This document shows, in pieces, positions 16,864 through 24,824 of a stretch of DNA of 39,033 nt (positions are counted from its first letter, which is position 1; the number at the start of each line of letters is the position of its first letter). Source of the stretch: CAZLHO01 sp964559455 (GTDB lineage Bacteria; Krumholzibacteriota; Krumholzibacteriia; LZORAL124-64-63); assembly GCA_964559455.1 (NCBI GenBank), contig CAZLHO010000026.1, positions 1-39,033 on the forward strand, given 5' to 3'. The translations under genes were made by a program, and so were the position numbers. The notes under the pieces were generated by a model that saw only the letters and a list, made by a program, of their open reading frames with translations, ran no database searches and was not told where the DNA came from.

Positions 16864-17739
16864 ATGACCATGCTCAGCATGACCGGCTTCGGCACCGGCA
16901 AGGCGACCGCCGGCGTTCAGACCGTGACCGTCGACCTGCGCTCCGTGAACCACCGCTTCCTGGACATCGCGATGAAGCTGCCCGCCAGCGTGTCGCCCTT
17001 CGAGATCGACATCCGCAACGTCCTGAAGGACCGCCTGGCCCGGGGACGCGTTTCTTGCATGGTCCTGGTCGATCGGGAATCGACGACGGCGGCGCCCCAG
17101 CTGCTCTCGCGGGTGATCGCGCAGCTGCAGGAGATGGGCGCGGCGATGGTCGAGGCCGGCCTGCCCCGTCCCGAGATCACCCTGGACCACGTGCTGGCGG
17201 CCTCCGACATCTTCCATCCCGGCGACGAGGACGTCGATCCCGAGGACCTGCGCGGGGCCCTGCTCGCCGCCCTGGACGAGGCCGTCACCGCCCTGGTCAC
17301 GATGAAGCGGATCGAGGGCGAGGGCCTGGCCGCCGAGCTGGGCGCGCGCCTGAAGGCCGTCCGCGGCCATCTGGATACGGTGAAGACCCTGACGCCGCAG
17401 GCCGTCGAGGAATCCCTGGCCCGGTTGCGCGAGCGTCTGGCCCAGCTCCTGGACGACCAGATCGATCCCCAGCGCCTGGCCCAGGAGGCGGCGATCCTGG
17501 CCGACCGCGGCAACATCACCGAGGAATGCGAGCGGCTGGACAGCCATCTCGAGCAGTTCCGGGCCGCCCTGGCCGAGGGCGGCCAGGTGGCCAAGCGCCT
17601 GAACTTCCTGCTGCAGGAGATGCATCGCGAGGTCAACACCATGGGGTCCAAGACGGCCAACATGGAGATCACCGGCGCGGTGATCGCGATGAAGGAAGAG
17701 GTCGAGTCGATGCGCGAGCAGGTCCAGAACCTGGAGTAG
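16864..17739 (+). CDS. yicC: YicC-family endoribonuclease
   Basis: A 291-residue YicC protein. The family opens with the signature LSMTGFG, seen here at residues 4-10, and then SVNHRFLDI. The C-terminal DUF1732 segment includes EECERLDSHLEQF, GKRLNFLLQEMHREVNTMGSK (here starting AKRLN) and the acidic end. YicC members are RNases acting on RNA hairpins and affecting small-RNA turnover. The gene sits directly before gmk and rpoZ, the widespread yicC-gmk-rpoZ-coaBC order. ATG 16864 gives MTMLSMTGFG; the Met two codons later is an equal alternative. Confidence 0.95.
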   Translation: MTMLSMTGFGTGKATAGVQTVTVDLRSVNHRFLDIAMKLPASVSPFEIDIRNVLKDRLARGRVSCMVLVDRESTTAAPQLLSRVIAQLQEMGAAMVEAGLPRPEITLDHVLAASDIFHPGDEDVDPEDLRGALLAALDEAVTALVTMKRIEGEGLAAELGARLKAVRGHLDTVKTLTPQAVEESLARLRERLAQLLDDQIDPQRLAQEAAILADRGNITEECERLDSHLEQFRAALAEGGQVAKRLNFLLQEMHREVNTMGSKTANMEITGAVIAMKEEVESMREQVQNLE

Positions 17740-17742
17740 TCC

Positions 17743-18360
17743 ATGCTGATCCTGATCTCCGGCCCCAGCGGCGCCGGCAAGAGCACCCTGGTCAAGGCCC
17801 TGATGGCCGCCGATCCGCGCCTGGCCTTCTCGGTGTCGACGACCACGCGGCCGATCCGCGCCGGCGAGACCGACGGCGTGCAGTACCACTTCGTGGACGA
17901 CGCCGAGTTCGACCGCCTGGTCGCCGCCGACGCCTTCGTCGAGTGGGCCCACGTCCACGACCGCCGCTACGGCACCCGCAAGGACCACGTGCGCGACATG
18001 GTCGACGCCGGCCGCCTGCCGCTGTTCGACCTGGACGTCCAGGGCGGCAAGAACCTGATCGACCTCTACGGCGACGAACTGGTCTCGCTCTTCGTCTTCC
18101 CGCCTTCCTGGGACGAACTGGAGCGCCGCCTGCGCGGGCGCAAAACCGACGACGACACGGTCATCGCCACCCGGCTGCGCAACGCCCGCTGGGAGGTGGG
18201 CTACGCTCGGCACTACGGCTACTGGATCGTGAACGACGACCTGGACGCGGCCCTGGCGCGCATGCGGGCAGTCCTGGCGGCCGAGGAATGCCGCCGCGAG
18301 CGCTTCGGCGCCCCTCCCTTGGCCCCGCATTCCGCCGTCGACGGCCCTCAAGTCGATTGA
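17743..18360 (+). CDS. gmk: Guanylate kinase
   Basis: Gmk phosphorylates GMP to GDP. The 205-residue protein has the P-loop GPSGAGKS at 7-14, the GMP-binding SVSTTTRPIRAGE, the tyrosine-containing YHFVDDAEF, and EWAHVHDRRYGT. The lid arginines are in RLRNARWEV. It starts 3 nt after the yicC stop with GGAG inside the yicC end as ribosome-binding site. The C-terminal 15 residues after the kinase fold are proline-rich and not conserved. Confidence 0.97.
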   Translation: MLILISGPSGAGKSTLVKALMAADPRLAFSVSTTTRPIRAGETDGVQYHFVDDAEFDRLVAADAFVEWAHVHDRRYGTRKDHVRDMVDAGRLPLFDLDVQGGKNLIDLYGDELVSLFVFPPSWDELERRLRGRKTDDDTVIATRLRNARWEVGYARHYGYWIVNDDLDAALARMRAVLAAEECRRERFGAPPLAPHSAVDGPQVD

Positions 18361-18384
18361 CGACAAGCATTTGAAAAAATCGGA

Positions 18385-18412
18385 TTGAAAATTACCAAAG
18401 ATGGAATACATT
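18385..18412 (+). promoter_or_regulatory. Promoter for rpoZ-coaBC-udg-moa genes
   Basis: TTGAAA (18385-18390), 16-nt spacer, TACATT (18407-18412), in the most AT-rich stretch of the region. The leader of about 85 nt contains a 7-bp hairpin (18428-18434 with 18445-18451). Confidence 0.6.
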
Positions 18413-18504
18413 GATAGGTCCACGTCGGCCGGGCTCTCCCGTAGGCCCGGCGTTGCCGTGTGTCCGCGAGCGCACCCTTTTCAGGCTCCCGAGGTGAACT
18501 GGAT

Positions 18505-18744
18505 ATGGCGACATACATCCGGCGCAAGGACGTCACCGACGTCATCGAGAACAAGTTCGAGGCGATCAAGGTGGCCGCCCTCGAGGCGCGGCGCCTGAAC
18601 GACCGGGCCCGCACGGCCGGGGCCAACCTGCCCGGCAAGATCACGACCATGGCCGTCACCCGCCTCATCGAAGGCAAGGTCGAGTATTTCGACAAGCGGG
18701 AACGTCTGGCCGCGCTCAAGGCGGAGCAGGAGGGGGAAGAGTAG
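18505..18744 (+). CDS. rpoZ: RNA polymerase omega subunit
   Basis: A 79-residue omega subunit that helps fold and assemble the beta' subunit. The recognisable part is DVIENKFEAIKVAALEARRLN, followed by KITTMAVTRLIEGKVEYF; the end is acidic. Position between gmk and coaBC is the standard context. An in-frame ATG exists 15 codons upstream, but ATG 18505 gives the family-like start MATYIRRKDV and has GAGGTG at 18491-18496. Confidence 0.9.
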   Translation: MATYIRRKDVTDVIENKFEAIKVAALEARRLNDRARTAGANLPGKITTMAVTRLIEGKVEYFDKRERLAALKAEQEGEE

Positions 18745-18747
18745 ATC

Positions 18748-20016
18748 ATGGCGCGAGCAAACGTGCTGCAGCTCGTGACCGGGGGGATCGCCGCCTACAA
18801 GTCCTGCCTGCTGACCCGCCTGCTCGTGCAGGCGGGTTTTTCCGTCCGGGTGGCGATGACCGCCGCCGCCCAGCGCCTGGTCGGCCCCGTCACCTTCCGC
18901 GCCCTCTCGGGGCACGGCGTGGCCACCGATCTCTGGGGCGAAGGCGACACCGATCCCCTGGACCACGTCGAGCTGGCCCGCTGGGCCGACGTCGCCGTGG
19001 TCGCCCCGGCCACCGGCAACCTGCTGGGCAAGGCCGCCCACGGAATCGCCGACGACATCGTGACCACCCTGCTGCTGGCCTGGGAAGGCCCCCTGGTCCT
19101 GGCTCCGGCCATGAACGACGTGATGTGGCGCCACCCCGCCACCCGCGCCAACCTGGCCCTGCTGCAGGAGCGGGGCGCCCGGGTCGTGCCGCCGGGCACG
19201 GGCTGGCTGGCCTGCGGCGTCGAGGCCGAAGGGCGCATGGCCGAGCCCGACGAGATCTTCGCCGCCGTCTCCGAGGCGGCGGCCGGCGTCGTCGCGGCCG
19301 CGGCTCCCGACGCGGAGTCCCCGTGGCGCGGAGTGCGCGTCGTGGTCACGGCCGGCCCCACCCGCGAGCCCATCGACGCCATCCGCTTCATCAGCAACCA
19401 GAGTTCGGGCTTCTTCGGCTTCGCCATCGCCGCCGAGGCCGCCCGTCGCGGCGCCCGGGTCGTCCTGATCCACGGGCCCGTCGATCTGCCGACGCCGCCC
19501 GGCATGGAGAAGGTCGTGGGCGTCGAGACCGCCGCCCAGCTGGCCGACGCCGTGCGCGACGAGCTCGGCGACGGCGTCCGCTGCCTGATCATGGCCGCCG
19601 CGGTCGCGGACTTCGCCCCGCGCGTCGTGGCCTCCGGCAAGGTCAAGAAGCAGAGCCTGGGCACGGCCTGGAACCTCGAGATGACCCGCACGGTCGACAT
19701 CCTGGCCGAGATCGTGCCCGGCCAGGACAAGCGGGGCATGACGGTGGTCGGCTTCGCGCTCGAGACCGAGGACGTGCTGGCCCGCGCGGAAGAAAAGATG
19801 CGGGCCAAGGACATGGACTTCATCGTCGCCAACGACCCCACGGCCGAGGACGGCGCCTTCGGCGACGGCCGCCACCGGGTCCGCCTGCTGGGCGACGCCG
19901 AGGGCCTGATCTGGGACAGCGGTCCCGCGGACAAGGCGACCCTGGCCGCCGGCCTGCTCGACCAGCTGGGTCCGCGACTGAAATCCTGCGACGCCGACGG
20001 CGGGGATCGGGCGTGA
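18748..20016 (+). CDS. coaBC: Bifunctional phosphopantothenoylcysteine decarboxylase/ligase
   Basis: CoaBC joins cysteine to phosphopantothenate and decarboxylates the product, two steps of coenzyme A synthesis. The 422-residue protein has the FMN-binding CoaC half: VTGGIAAYKS at 10-19, VVAPATGNLLGKAAHGIADD, the PAMNDVMW loop, and the catalytic cysteine in GTGWLACGVEAEGRM. The CoaB half begins VVVTAGPTREPIDAIRFISN and contains the KVKK motif and IVANDP. It is preceded by a purine-rich ribosome-binding region, and its stop overlaps the next GTG by four bases. Confidence 0.97.
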   Translation: MARANVLQLVTGGIAAYKSCLLTRLLVQAGFSVRVAMTAAAQRLVGPVTFRALSGHGVATDLWGEGDTDPLDHVELARWADVAVVAPATGNLLGKAAHGIADDIVTTLLLAWEGPLVLAPAMNDVMWRHPATRANLALLQERGARVVPPGTGWLACGVEAEGRMAEPDEIFAAVSEAAAGVVAAAAPDAESPWRGVRVVVTAGPTREPIDAIRFISNQSSGFFGFAIAAEAARRGARVVLIHGPVDLPTPPGMEKVVGVETAAQLADAVRDELGDGVRCLIMAAAVADFAPRVVASGKVKKQSLGTAWNLEMTRTVDILAEIVPGQDKRGMTVVGFALETEDVLARAEEKMRAKDMDFIVANDPTAEDGAFGDGRHRVRLLGDAEGLIWDSGPADKATLAAGLLDQLGPRLKSCDADGGDRA

Positions 20017-20948
20017 CCCGGGACGACGACAGCCCGGCCCGCCTGGCGGCCGATCTGGCGACCTACCTGAGCCAGCTCCAGGACCACGGCGTCGAATGGA
20101 TCCTGGACGCGGGCGAACCCGCGGACCTGCCTGCGCCAGCGGCCGTGACCGCGCCCGAACCCGTCGCCGCGCCCGCCGCCGTCCCCGCGCCCGCTCCGGC
20201 CGTCGCCGAACGCGCCGCGGAGCGCGCCCGCCGCGAGGCCGAGTTCGCCGAGCGCTGCGCCGCCTTCGTCCAGGCGACTCTCGAGACGATCGCCGTCCAT
20301 CGCCCCGAACCCGCCGCTTCCGATCTCTTCACTGCCCCCGCCGCGCCCGTCGCGGAACCGGACGCCGCGGCCAAGGCCCGCCTGCTCGCGGAGATGGCCG
20401 ACGAGGTCGCGGGCTGCACCGCCTGCAAGCTGCACGGCGGCCGCAACCTCACCGTCTTCGGCGCCGGCGACGCCGACGCCGACCTCGTCTTCGTGGGGGA
20501 GGGCCCGGGGCGCGAGGAGGACCGCCAGGGAGTGCCCTTCGTCGGCCCGGCCGGCAAGCTGCTCGACGACATCCTGGGCGCCATCCGCTTCGCGCGCGAA
20601 TCCATCTACATCTGCAACATCCTCAAGTGCCGGCCGCCGAACAACCGCGACCCGGAGCGGGACGAGGTCGACGCTTGCGAGCCCTTCCTGAAGCGCCAGC
20701 TGGAGATCATCCGGCCCAGGCTGATCTGCTGCCTGGGCCGTCACGCGGCGATGACCCTGCTGCAGACGCGGGCCTCGCTGCGGTCGATGCGCGAGAGCAT
20801 CCACTTCTACCAGGGCGTGCCCGTGCTGGTGACCTATCACCCCGCCGCCCTGTTGCGCAATCCCGGCTGGAAGCGCGACACCTGGGACGACGTGCGCCGG
20901 CTGCGCGCGCTCTACGACGCCCTGCTGTCCGACGGGGGCGGGGCATGA
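20013..20948 (+). CDS. udg: Family 4 (Fe-S) uracil-DNA glycosylase
   Basis: This enzyme removes uracil from DNA in base-excision repair. The 311-residue product has motif A GEGPGREEDRQGVPFVGPAGKLL and motif C HPAALLRNP. The iron-sulphur cysteines typical of family 4 are in CTACKLH and in the later CNILKCRPPNNRDP and ICCLGRH segments. The first ~115 residues are an alanine/proline-rich extension not found in the minimal enzyme, ending in a coiled-coil-like arginine/glutamate helix. The GTG start overlaps the coaBC stop, and no better start is seen. The extension could be a tether to a replication partner; that is inference. Confidence 0.92.
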   Translation: MTRDDDSPARLAADLATYLSQLQDHGVEWILDAGEPADLPAPAAVTAPEPVAAPAAVPAPAPAVAERAAERARREAEFAERCAAFVQATLETIAVHRPEPAASDLFTAPAAPVAEPDAAAKARLLAEMADEVAGCTACKLHGGRNLTVFGAGDADADLVFVGEGPGREEDRQGVPFVGPAGKLLDDILGAIRFARESIYICNILKCRPPNNRDPERDEVDACEPFLKRQLEIIRPRLICCLGRHAAMTLLQTRASLRSMRESIHFYQGVPVLVTYHPAALLRNPGWKRDTWDDVRRLRALYDALLSDGGGA

Positions 20949-21187
20949 TCACCGTCAGCGTCGAATACTACGCCGCCCTGCGCGAGCAGGCCGGGCTGGC
21001 CGCCGAGACCCTGACCACGACCGCGTCCTCGGTGGGCGGCCTCTACGCCGAGCTGCGCGCGCGCCACGGCTTCAGCCTGGCGGGCGAGCTGGTGGGCGCG
21101 GCGGTCGACGACGCCCTGGTCTGCGGCGACCACCCCCTGGCGGACGGAGACCGCGTCGCCTTCCTGCCGCCGGTTTCCGGAGGCTGA
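20945..21187 (+). CDS. moaD: Molybdopterin synthase sulfur carrier subunit
   Basis: An 80-residue ubiquitin-fold protein. It starts MITVSVEYYAALREQAGL and ends VAFLPPVSGG, with the terminal Gly-Gly that is adenylated and thiocarboxylated by MoeB. Together with MoaE it inserts the dithiolene sulphurs into cyclic pyranopterin monophosphate. The ATG overlaps the udg stop (ATGA). The next gene encodes both its partner MoaE and its activating enzyme fused together. Confidence 0.93.
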   Translation: MITVSVEYYAALREQAGLAAETLTTTASSVGGLYAELRARHGFSLAGELVGAAVDDALVCGDHPLADGDRVAFLPPVSGG

Positions 21188-22387
21188 CCATCTTCACCCT
21201 CAGCGACAGCCCGCTGGACCTGGACGCGCTGCGCGCGGGACTGGCCGACGCCGGTTCCGGCTGCGCCGTCGAGTTCACCGGCGTGGTCCGCGACCGGGCC
21301 GAGGGGCGCCCGGTGCTGGGGTTGGAGTACGAGGTCCACCCGGAACTCTGCCTTACCGTCGGCGCCGACATCCTCGCGCAGGCCCGGGAACGTTTCGACG
21401 TGCGCGCGGTCGCCTGCGCCCACCGCATCGGCAGCCTGGCCGTGGGCGAACCGGCCGTCTGGATCGGCGTGGCCGGCGCCCATCGCGATCCGGCCTACGC
21501 CGCCTCCCGCTTCGTCATCGAGGAGATCAAGGCCCGACTGCCGGTCTGGAAGCGCGAACGCTTCGCCGACGGCGGCGCGCGCTGGGTCCCCGGCGCCGCG
21601 CCCGGCGACGGCGCCGTCGGGGAAGGCGACTTCGCCCGGGAGTTCTTCCGTCGCCAGCGGGCCCTGCCCGAGGTCGGCGACGAGGGCCAGGCCCGACTGC
21701 GCGCGGCGTCGATCGTGGTGGTCGGCGCCGGCGGCCTGGGCTGCCCGGCCCTGCTCTACCTGGCCCGGGCCGGCGTCGGCGCGTTGACCGTCGTCGACGG
21801 CGACCGCGTGGCCGTGGACAACCTGCACCGACAGACGCTCTACGGGCGGGATGACGTCGGCCGCCTGAAGGCGCCCGCGGCGGCGGCCGCGCTGAGCGGC
21901 GCCGCGCCGGAGTTGCGGGTGTCGCCCGTCGCCGAGCGCCTGACCCGGGACAACGCCGACCGCCTGCTGCGCGGGCACGATCTGGCGCTGCACCGACGAC
22001 CCCGGGACGAAGCTGCTGCTGGGCGACGCCGCCGGGCTGCTCGGCGTGCCCGTCGTCTACGCCGGCCGGCGCCGCGGGGAGGCCCGCGTCATGCTGCTGG
22101 CGCCGGGCCGCGGCGGCGGCTGCCTCCGCTGCCGGCCGGGGGCGGGCCCGGCCGCGGGCGACGCCGGGGAAGAGCCCGTCGGTCCTCCGGGGCCGGTGGC
22201 CGGCCTCGCCGGCTGCTTCCAGGCGGTCCTGGCCCTGCGCGCCCTGCTCGGGGAGGCGCCGGAAGCGCGGCTGCACGTCCTCGACCTGCTGTCCTGCCGC
22301 CTCCGGACCATGGCGGCGCCGCGCTCCGCCGACTGCCCGCTTTGCGGCGACGCCCCGACGATCACGGATCTGTCCGGGGAATCCTGA
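21184..22387 (+). pseudogene. MoaE-MoeB/ThiF fusion, disrupted by a frameshift
   Basis: Residues 1-140 are MoaE (catalytic subunit of molybdopterin synthase), with FTGVVRD, HRIGSLAVGE and the lysines of IKARLPVWKRE. A ThiF/E1-like adenylyltransferase follows, with VVVGAGGLGCPALLYLARAG, DGDRVAVDNLHRQ, and the zinc pairs CLRC and CPLC. The frame breaks near 21988: DLAL continues as HRRP instead of the expected DCTDDPGTKLLLGDAAG, which is read from 21989 in the next frame to the TGA at 22385. No ATG/GTG/TTG exists near the domain start. A CTG overlapping the moaD stop, or ATC at 21190 six bases after GGAGG, are the options. It may be a true decayed gene, programmed, or an assembly error. Confidence 0.75.
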
Positions 22388-22412
22388 AGCCCGACGCCGT
22401 CTTTTATGCCGC

Positions 22413-22441
22413 TTGGACCGGCCGGCGGAACGTTCTATAAT
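22413..22441 (+). promoter_or_regulatory. Promoter for the kinase gene, leaderless geometry
   Basis: TTGGAC (22413-22418), exactly 17 nt, and a perfect TATAAT (22436-22441). The start codon begins at 22452, so RNA starting 6-8 bases after the -10 would have a leader of only about 2-5 nt. No ribosome-binding site is present. Confidence 0.7.
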
Positions 22442-22451
22442 CAATTCCCTG

Positions 22452-24824
22452 ATGAGATGTCCCCGCCTGATCATCTGCCTGGCCGCAGGCCTGCTTTGCG
22501 TCGCCCCTCCGGCCGTCGCCGAGACGATCCACAACCTGGACGACCTGTCCGAACGCCTTCCTTACATCGTCCACGTGTCGGGGAGCGACTTCCTCGCCGG
22601 CATCGGCCGCCACTGGCCTCGGACCACGGCCTGCGATCTGGACCGCGACGGCTACGACGAACTGTTGAATGCCGTCGGAATCGGCCTGATCGCCCTGGAC
22701 ATGGAGGGCGTGGTTCCCAAGATCCTCTGGCAGGAGAATTTCGGGGCGCGCAGCAGCGGCGGCAACAACACCTACAACCTGGGGCCCGTCGTCGACGTGG
22801 ACGGCGACGGCGACGGCGAACTTCTGCTCACGCGGCGGACGAAAACACCCTACGCCTGGCGGCTCTGGGTCGTGGATCCCGTCAGCCAAAGGCGGAAGGG
22901 CGACTATCCGCTTCCTGTCGGACCGGACGGACGGGCCGACGCCGACTGGGGGGACCACTACTACGTCTGCGGCGTCCTGCCCGCGCGCTCGGGGCGTCCG
23001 GCGGCGGCCCTGCTCTGCCGGCAGGTCTACTACAACGGGCGCCCCCGCGGAGTCCTGGCCGTCGACCTGAAGACAGGCGAGGTGATCTGGCGATTCGACC
23101 TGGCGCCCAATCCCTATCCCGAGGATTTCTGGGTCGGCGATCTGGAGGGGGACGGAGTCCTGGACATCGCCTTCGTCGGCCTGTCGCCGGACAACCTGGG
23201 CGGCGAGGCGATCGGCGGGGAGAGCGACGACGTCTGCCTGCTCTACGTTTTGGACGAGTGGGGACGCCTGCGCTGGAAACGGCGTCTGGGCGGCATCTTC
23301 TTCGACGCCAGCCTGGCCGTCGCCGACCTCGACGGCGACGACCACCAGGAACTGGTCACCGCCACCTGGAACCATCGCGTCGGCGAGAACGACTTCCTCT
23401 CGGTGTGGAGCGCGGCGGGCAGCTTGCTGGCCCGGAAGGTCAGCCCGGCGCCCTTCGCGGGGCTGGCCCTGGCGCCGGCCCGCGCCGGCGGGTCGGGGTC
23501 GATCCTGACCGGCTCCCTGGGCGGGACCCTGAGCCGTTTCTTCTATGAAGAAGGTCGCCTGGACCGCGCCTGCTCGACCGTGGCCCGCGACGGTGTCCGC
23601 TTGCTGCTGCGCGACGACCTGATCCCGGAGATGCCCGGCGACGAGGTCGTCGTCGCCACCGCGGCCGGCGAATTCGTCGTGCTGCGCGACGAGGATTTCC
23701 TGCCCCTGGCCTCGTTCTCCCTGCCCTACCGGGGCGTCGCCCGCGCCCGCGCCTGGCGCCCGGGGGACGGGCCGCCGCTGCTGGTCGTGGAGTCCCTGGC
23801 CAGCGGCATCTTCCGGATCGCCCCCGGTTACGGCGGCGGCTTTCCGATGTGGGCCGTCGCCCTGGTGGCGCTGCCGGTTCTCCTGGCCGCTTTTACCTGG
23901 AGCCTGCGCCGCGAGCGGAAGACCCTGACCCTGCCTCCCGGTCTCAACAGCGGCCTGCTGTCGCGCGTCCACCGGGACCTGGAGCTGGTCAGCCACGGCG
24001 CCCTGGGCACCACGCGCGGGCTGAAGCGGCTGATCTGGCAGATGGAGGCGCTGTCGACGCCGGTGGGCCGCTCGCAGCGGATGATCGAGCGTACGCGCCA
24101 GACGATCTCCGACTACCGCGAGACCATGCTGCCCCGACTCTGCGAATCCCTGGAGACCGCGGGCTACCTGAAGCCGGGAGGAGTCGACGCCGCGGCCATC
24201 GAGAAGGACCTGCTGGCCGTCGTCGAGAAGATATCGGAACTGGCGCGTCGGGACTTCCCGGCAGGGAAGATCGACGCCGCCCTGCCCGGCATCAGGAAGC
24301 TCTGCGGCGAGATCGAGACGGGGCTGATGTCGCTGCGTGCGGCCGTGGCCGTCAACTTCTCCGCCGACCTCCGGAAGATGACGCAGCGGATCCTGCTGCT
24401 GCACGAGGAGGAGATCGAGCAGGCCGCCATCGAGGTGGCCTGCGACCTGGGCCCCGAGCGGGCGGTGATCTGCAGCATCGAACCCGGCGACCTGCGCTAC
24501 ATCGTGGACAACCTGGTCAACAACGCCGTCCGGTCCATGGCCGGATCCGAGCGCCGCCGGCTGAGCGTGCGGATCGACCTGGATGGCGACATCGCCAGCC
24601 TGACGGTCGGCGACACGGGCGGCGGCATGGACGAGGAGACCCGCCGGAACCTCTTCCTGGGCGGGCGTTCCCATCACGGCGGAGGCATGGGACTGATGCG
24701 TTCCCGCGAGATCCTGGCCGCCTTCGGCGGCGACCTCTCGCTGATCGAGAGCAATCCGGGCCGGGGCTCGACCTTCGCGCTGAGGCTGCGACGGCTCGAT
24801 CCGGCACGAGGAGGCAAAAGATGA
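22452..24824 (+). CDS. Sensor histidine kinase with periplasmic FG-GAP-like domain
   Basis: A 790-residue two-component kinase. A signal peptide (residues 1-23, ending PPAVA) exports an N-terminal domain of about 440 residues. That domain has repeated calcium-binding-like loops DLDRDGYDEL, DVDGDGDGEL, DLEGDGVLDI and DLDGDDHQEL, as in FG-GAP/VCBS propellers. A membrane helix spans about 466-486. The cytoplasmic part is helical and ends in a HATPase_c domain: N box NLVNNAVRSM, G1 DTGGGM at 721-726, and a GGGMGL lid. A standard H box is not obvious; the histidine in LVSHGALGTTRGLKRL just after the membrane is the best candidate. It overlaps the regulator gene by four bases, so the two form a pair. 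The periplasmic ligand is unknown. Confidence 0.85.
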   Translation: MRCPRLIICLAAGLLCVAPPAVAETIHNLDDLSERLPYIVHVSGSDFLAGIGRHWPRTTACDLDRDGYDELLNAVGIGLIALDMEGVVPKILWQENFGARSSGGNNTYNLGPVVDVDGDGDGELLLTRRTKTPYAWRLWVVDPVSQRRKGDYPLPVGPDGRADADWGDHYYVCGVLPARSGRPAAALLCRQVYYNGRPRGVLAVDLKTGEVIWRFDLAPNPYPEDFWVGDLEGDGVLDIAFVGLSPDNLGGEAIGGESDDVCLLYVLDEWGRLRWKRRLGGIFFDASLAVADLDGDDHQELVTATWNHRVGENDFLSVWSAAGSLLARKVSPAPFAGLALAPARAGGSGSILTGSLGGTLSRFFYEEGRLDRACSTVARDGVRLLLRDDLIPEMPGDEVVVATAAGEFVVLRDEDFLPLASFSLPYRGVARARAWRPGDGPPLLVVESLASGIFRIAPGYGGGFPMWAVALVALPVLLAAFTWSLRRERKTLTLPPGLNSGLLSRVHRDLELVSHGALGTTRGLKRLIWQMEALSTPVGRSQRMIERTRQTISDYRETMLPRLCESLETAGYLKPGGVDAAAIEKDLLAVVEKISELARRDFPAGKIDAALPGIRKLCGEIETGLMSLRAAVAVNFSADLRKMTQRILLLHEEEIEQAAIEVACDLGPERAVICSIEPGDLRYIVDNLVNNAVRSMAGSERRRLSVRIDLDGDIASLTVGDTGGGMDEETRRNLFLGGRSHHGGGMGLMRSREILAAFGGDLSLIESNPGRGSTFALRLRRLDPARGGKR

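Noticed and set aside
14662..18423. A 1253-codon open frame on the minus strand running through the beta-barrel gene, yicC and gmk.
   Set aside because: Only the part from ATG 16149 matches a family; the rest is antisense to clear genes and is open because of high GC.
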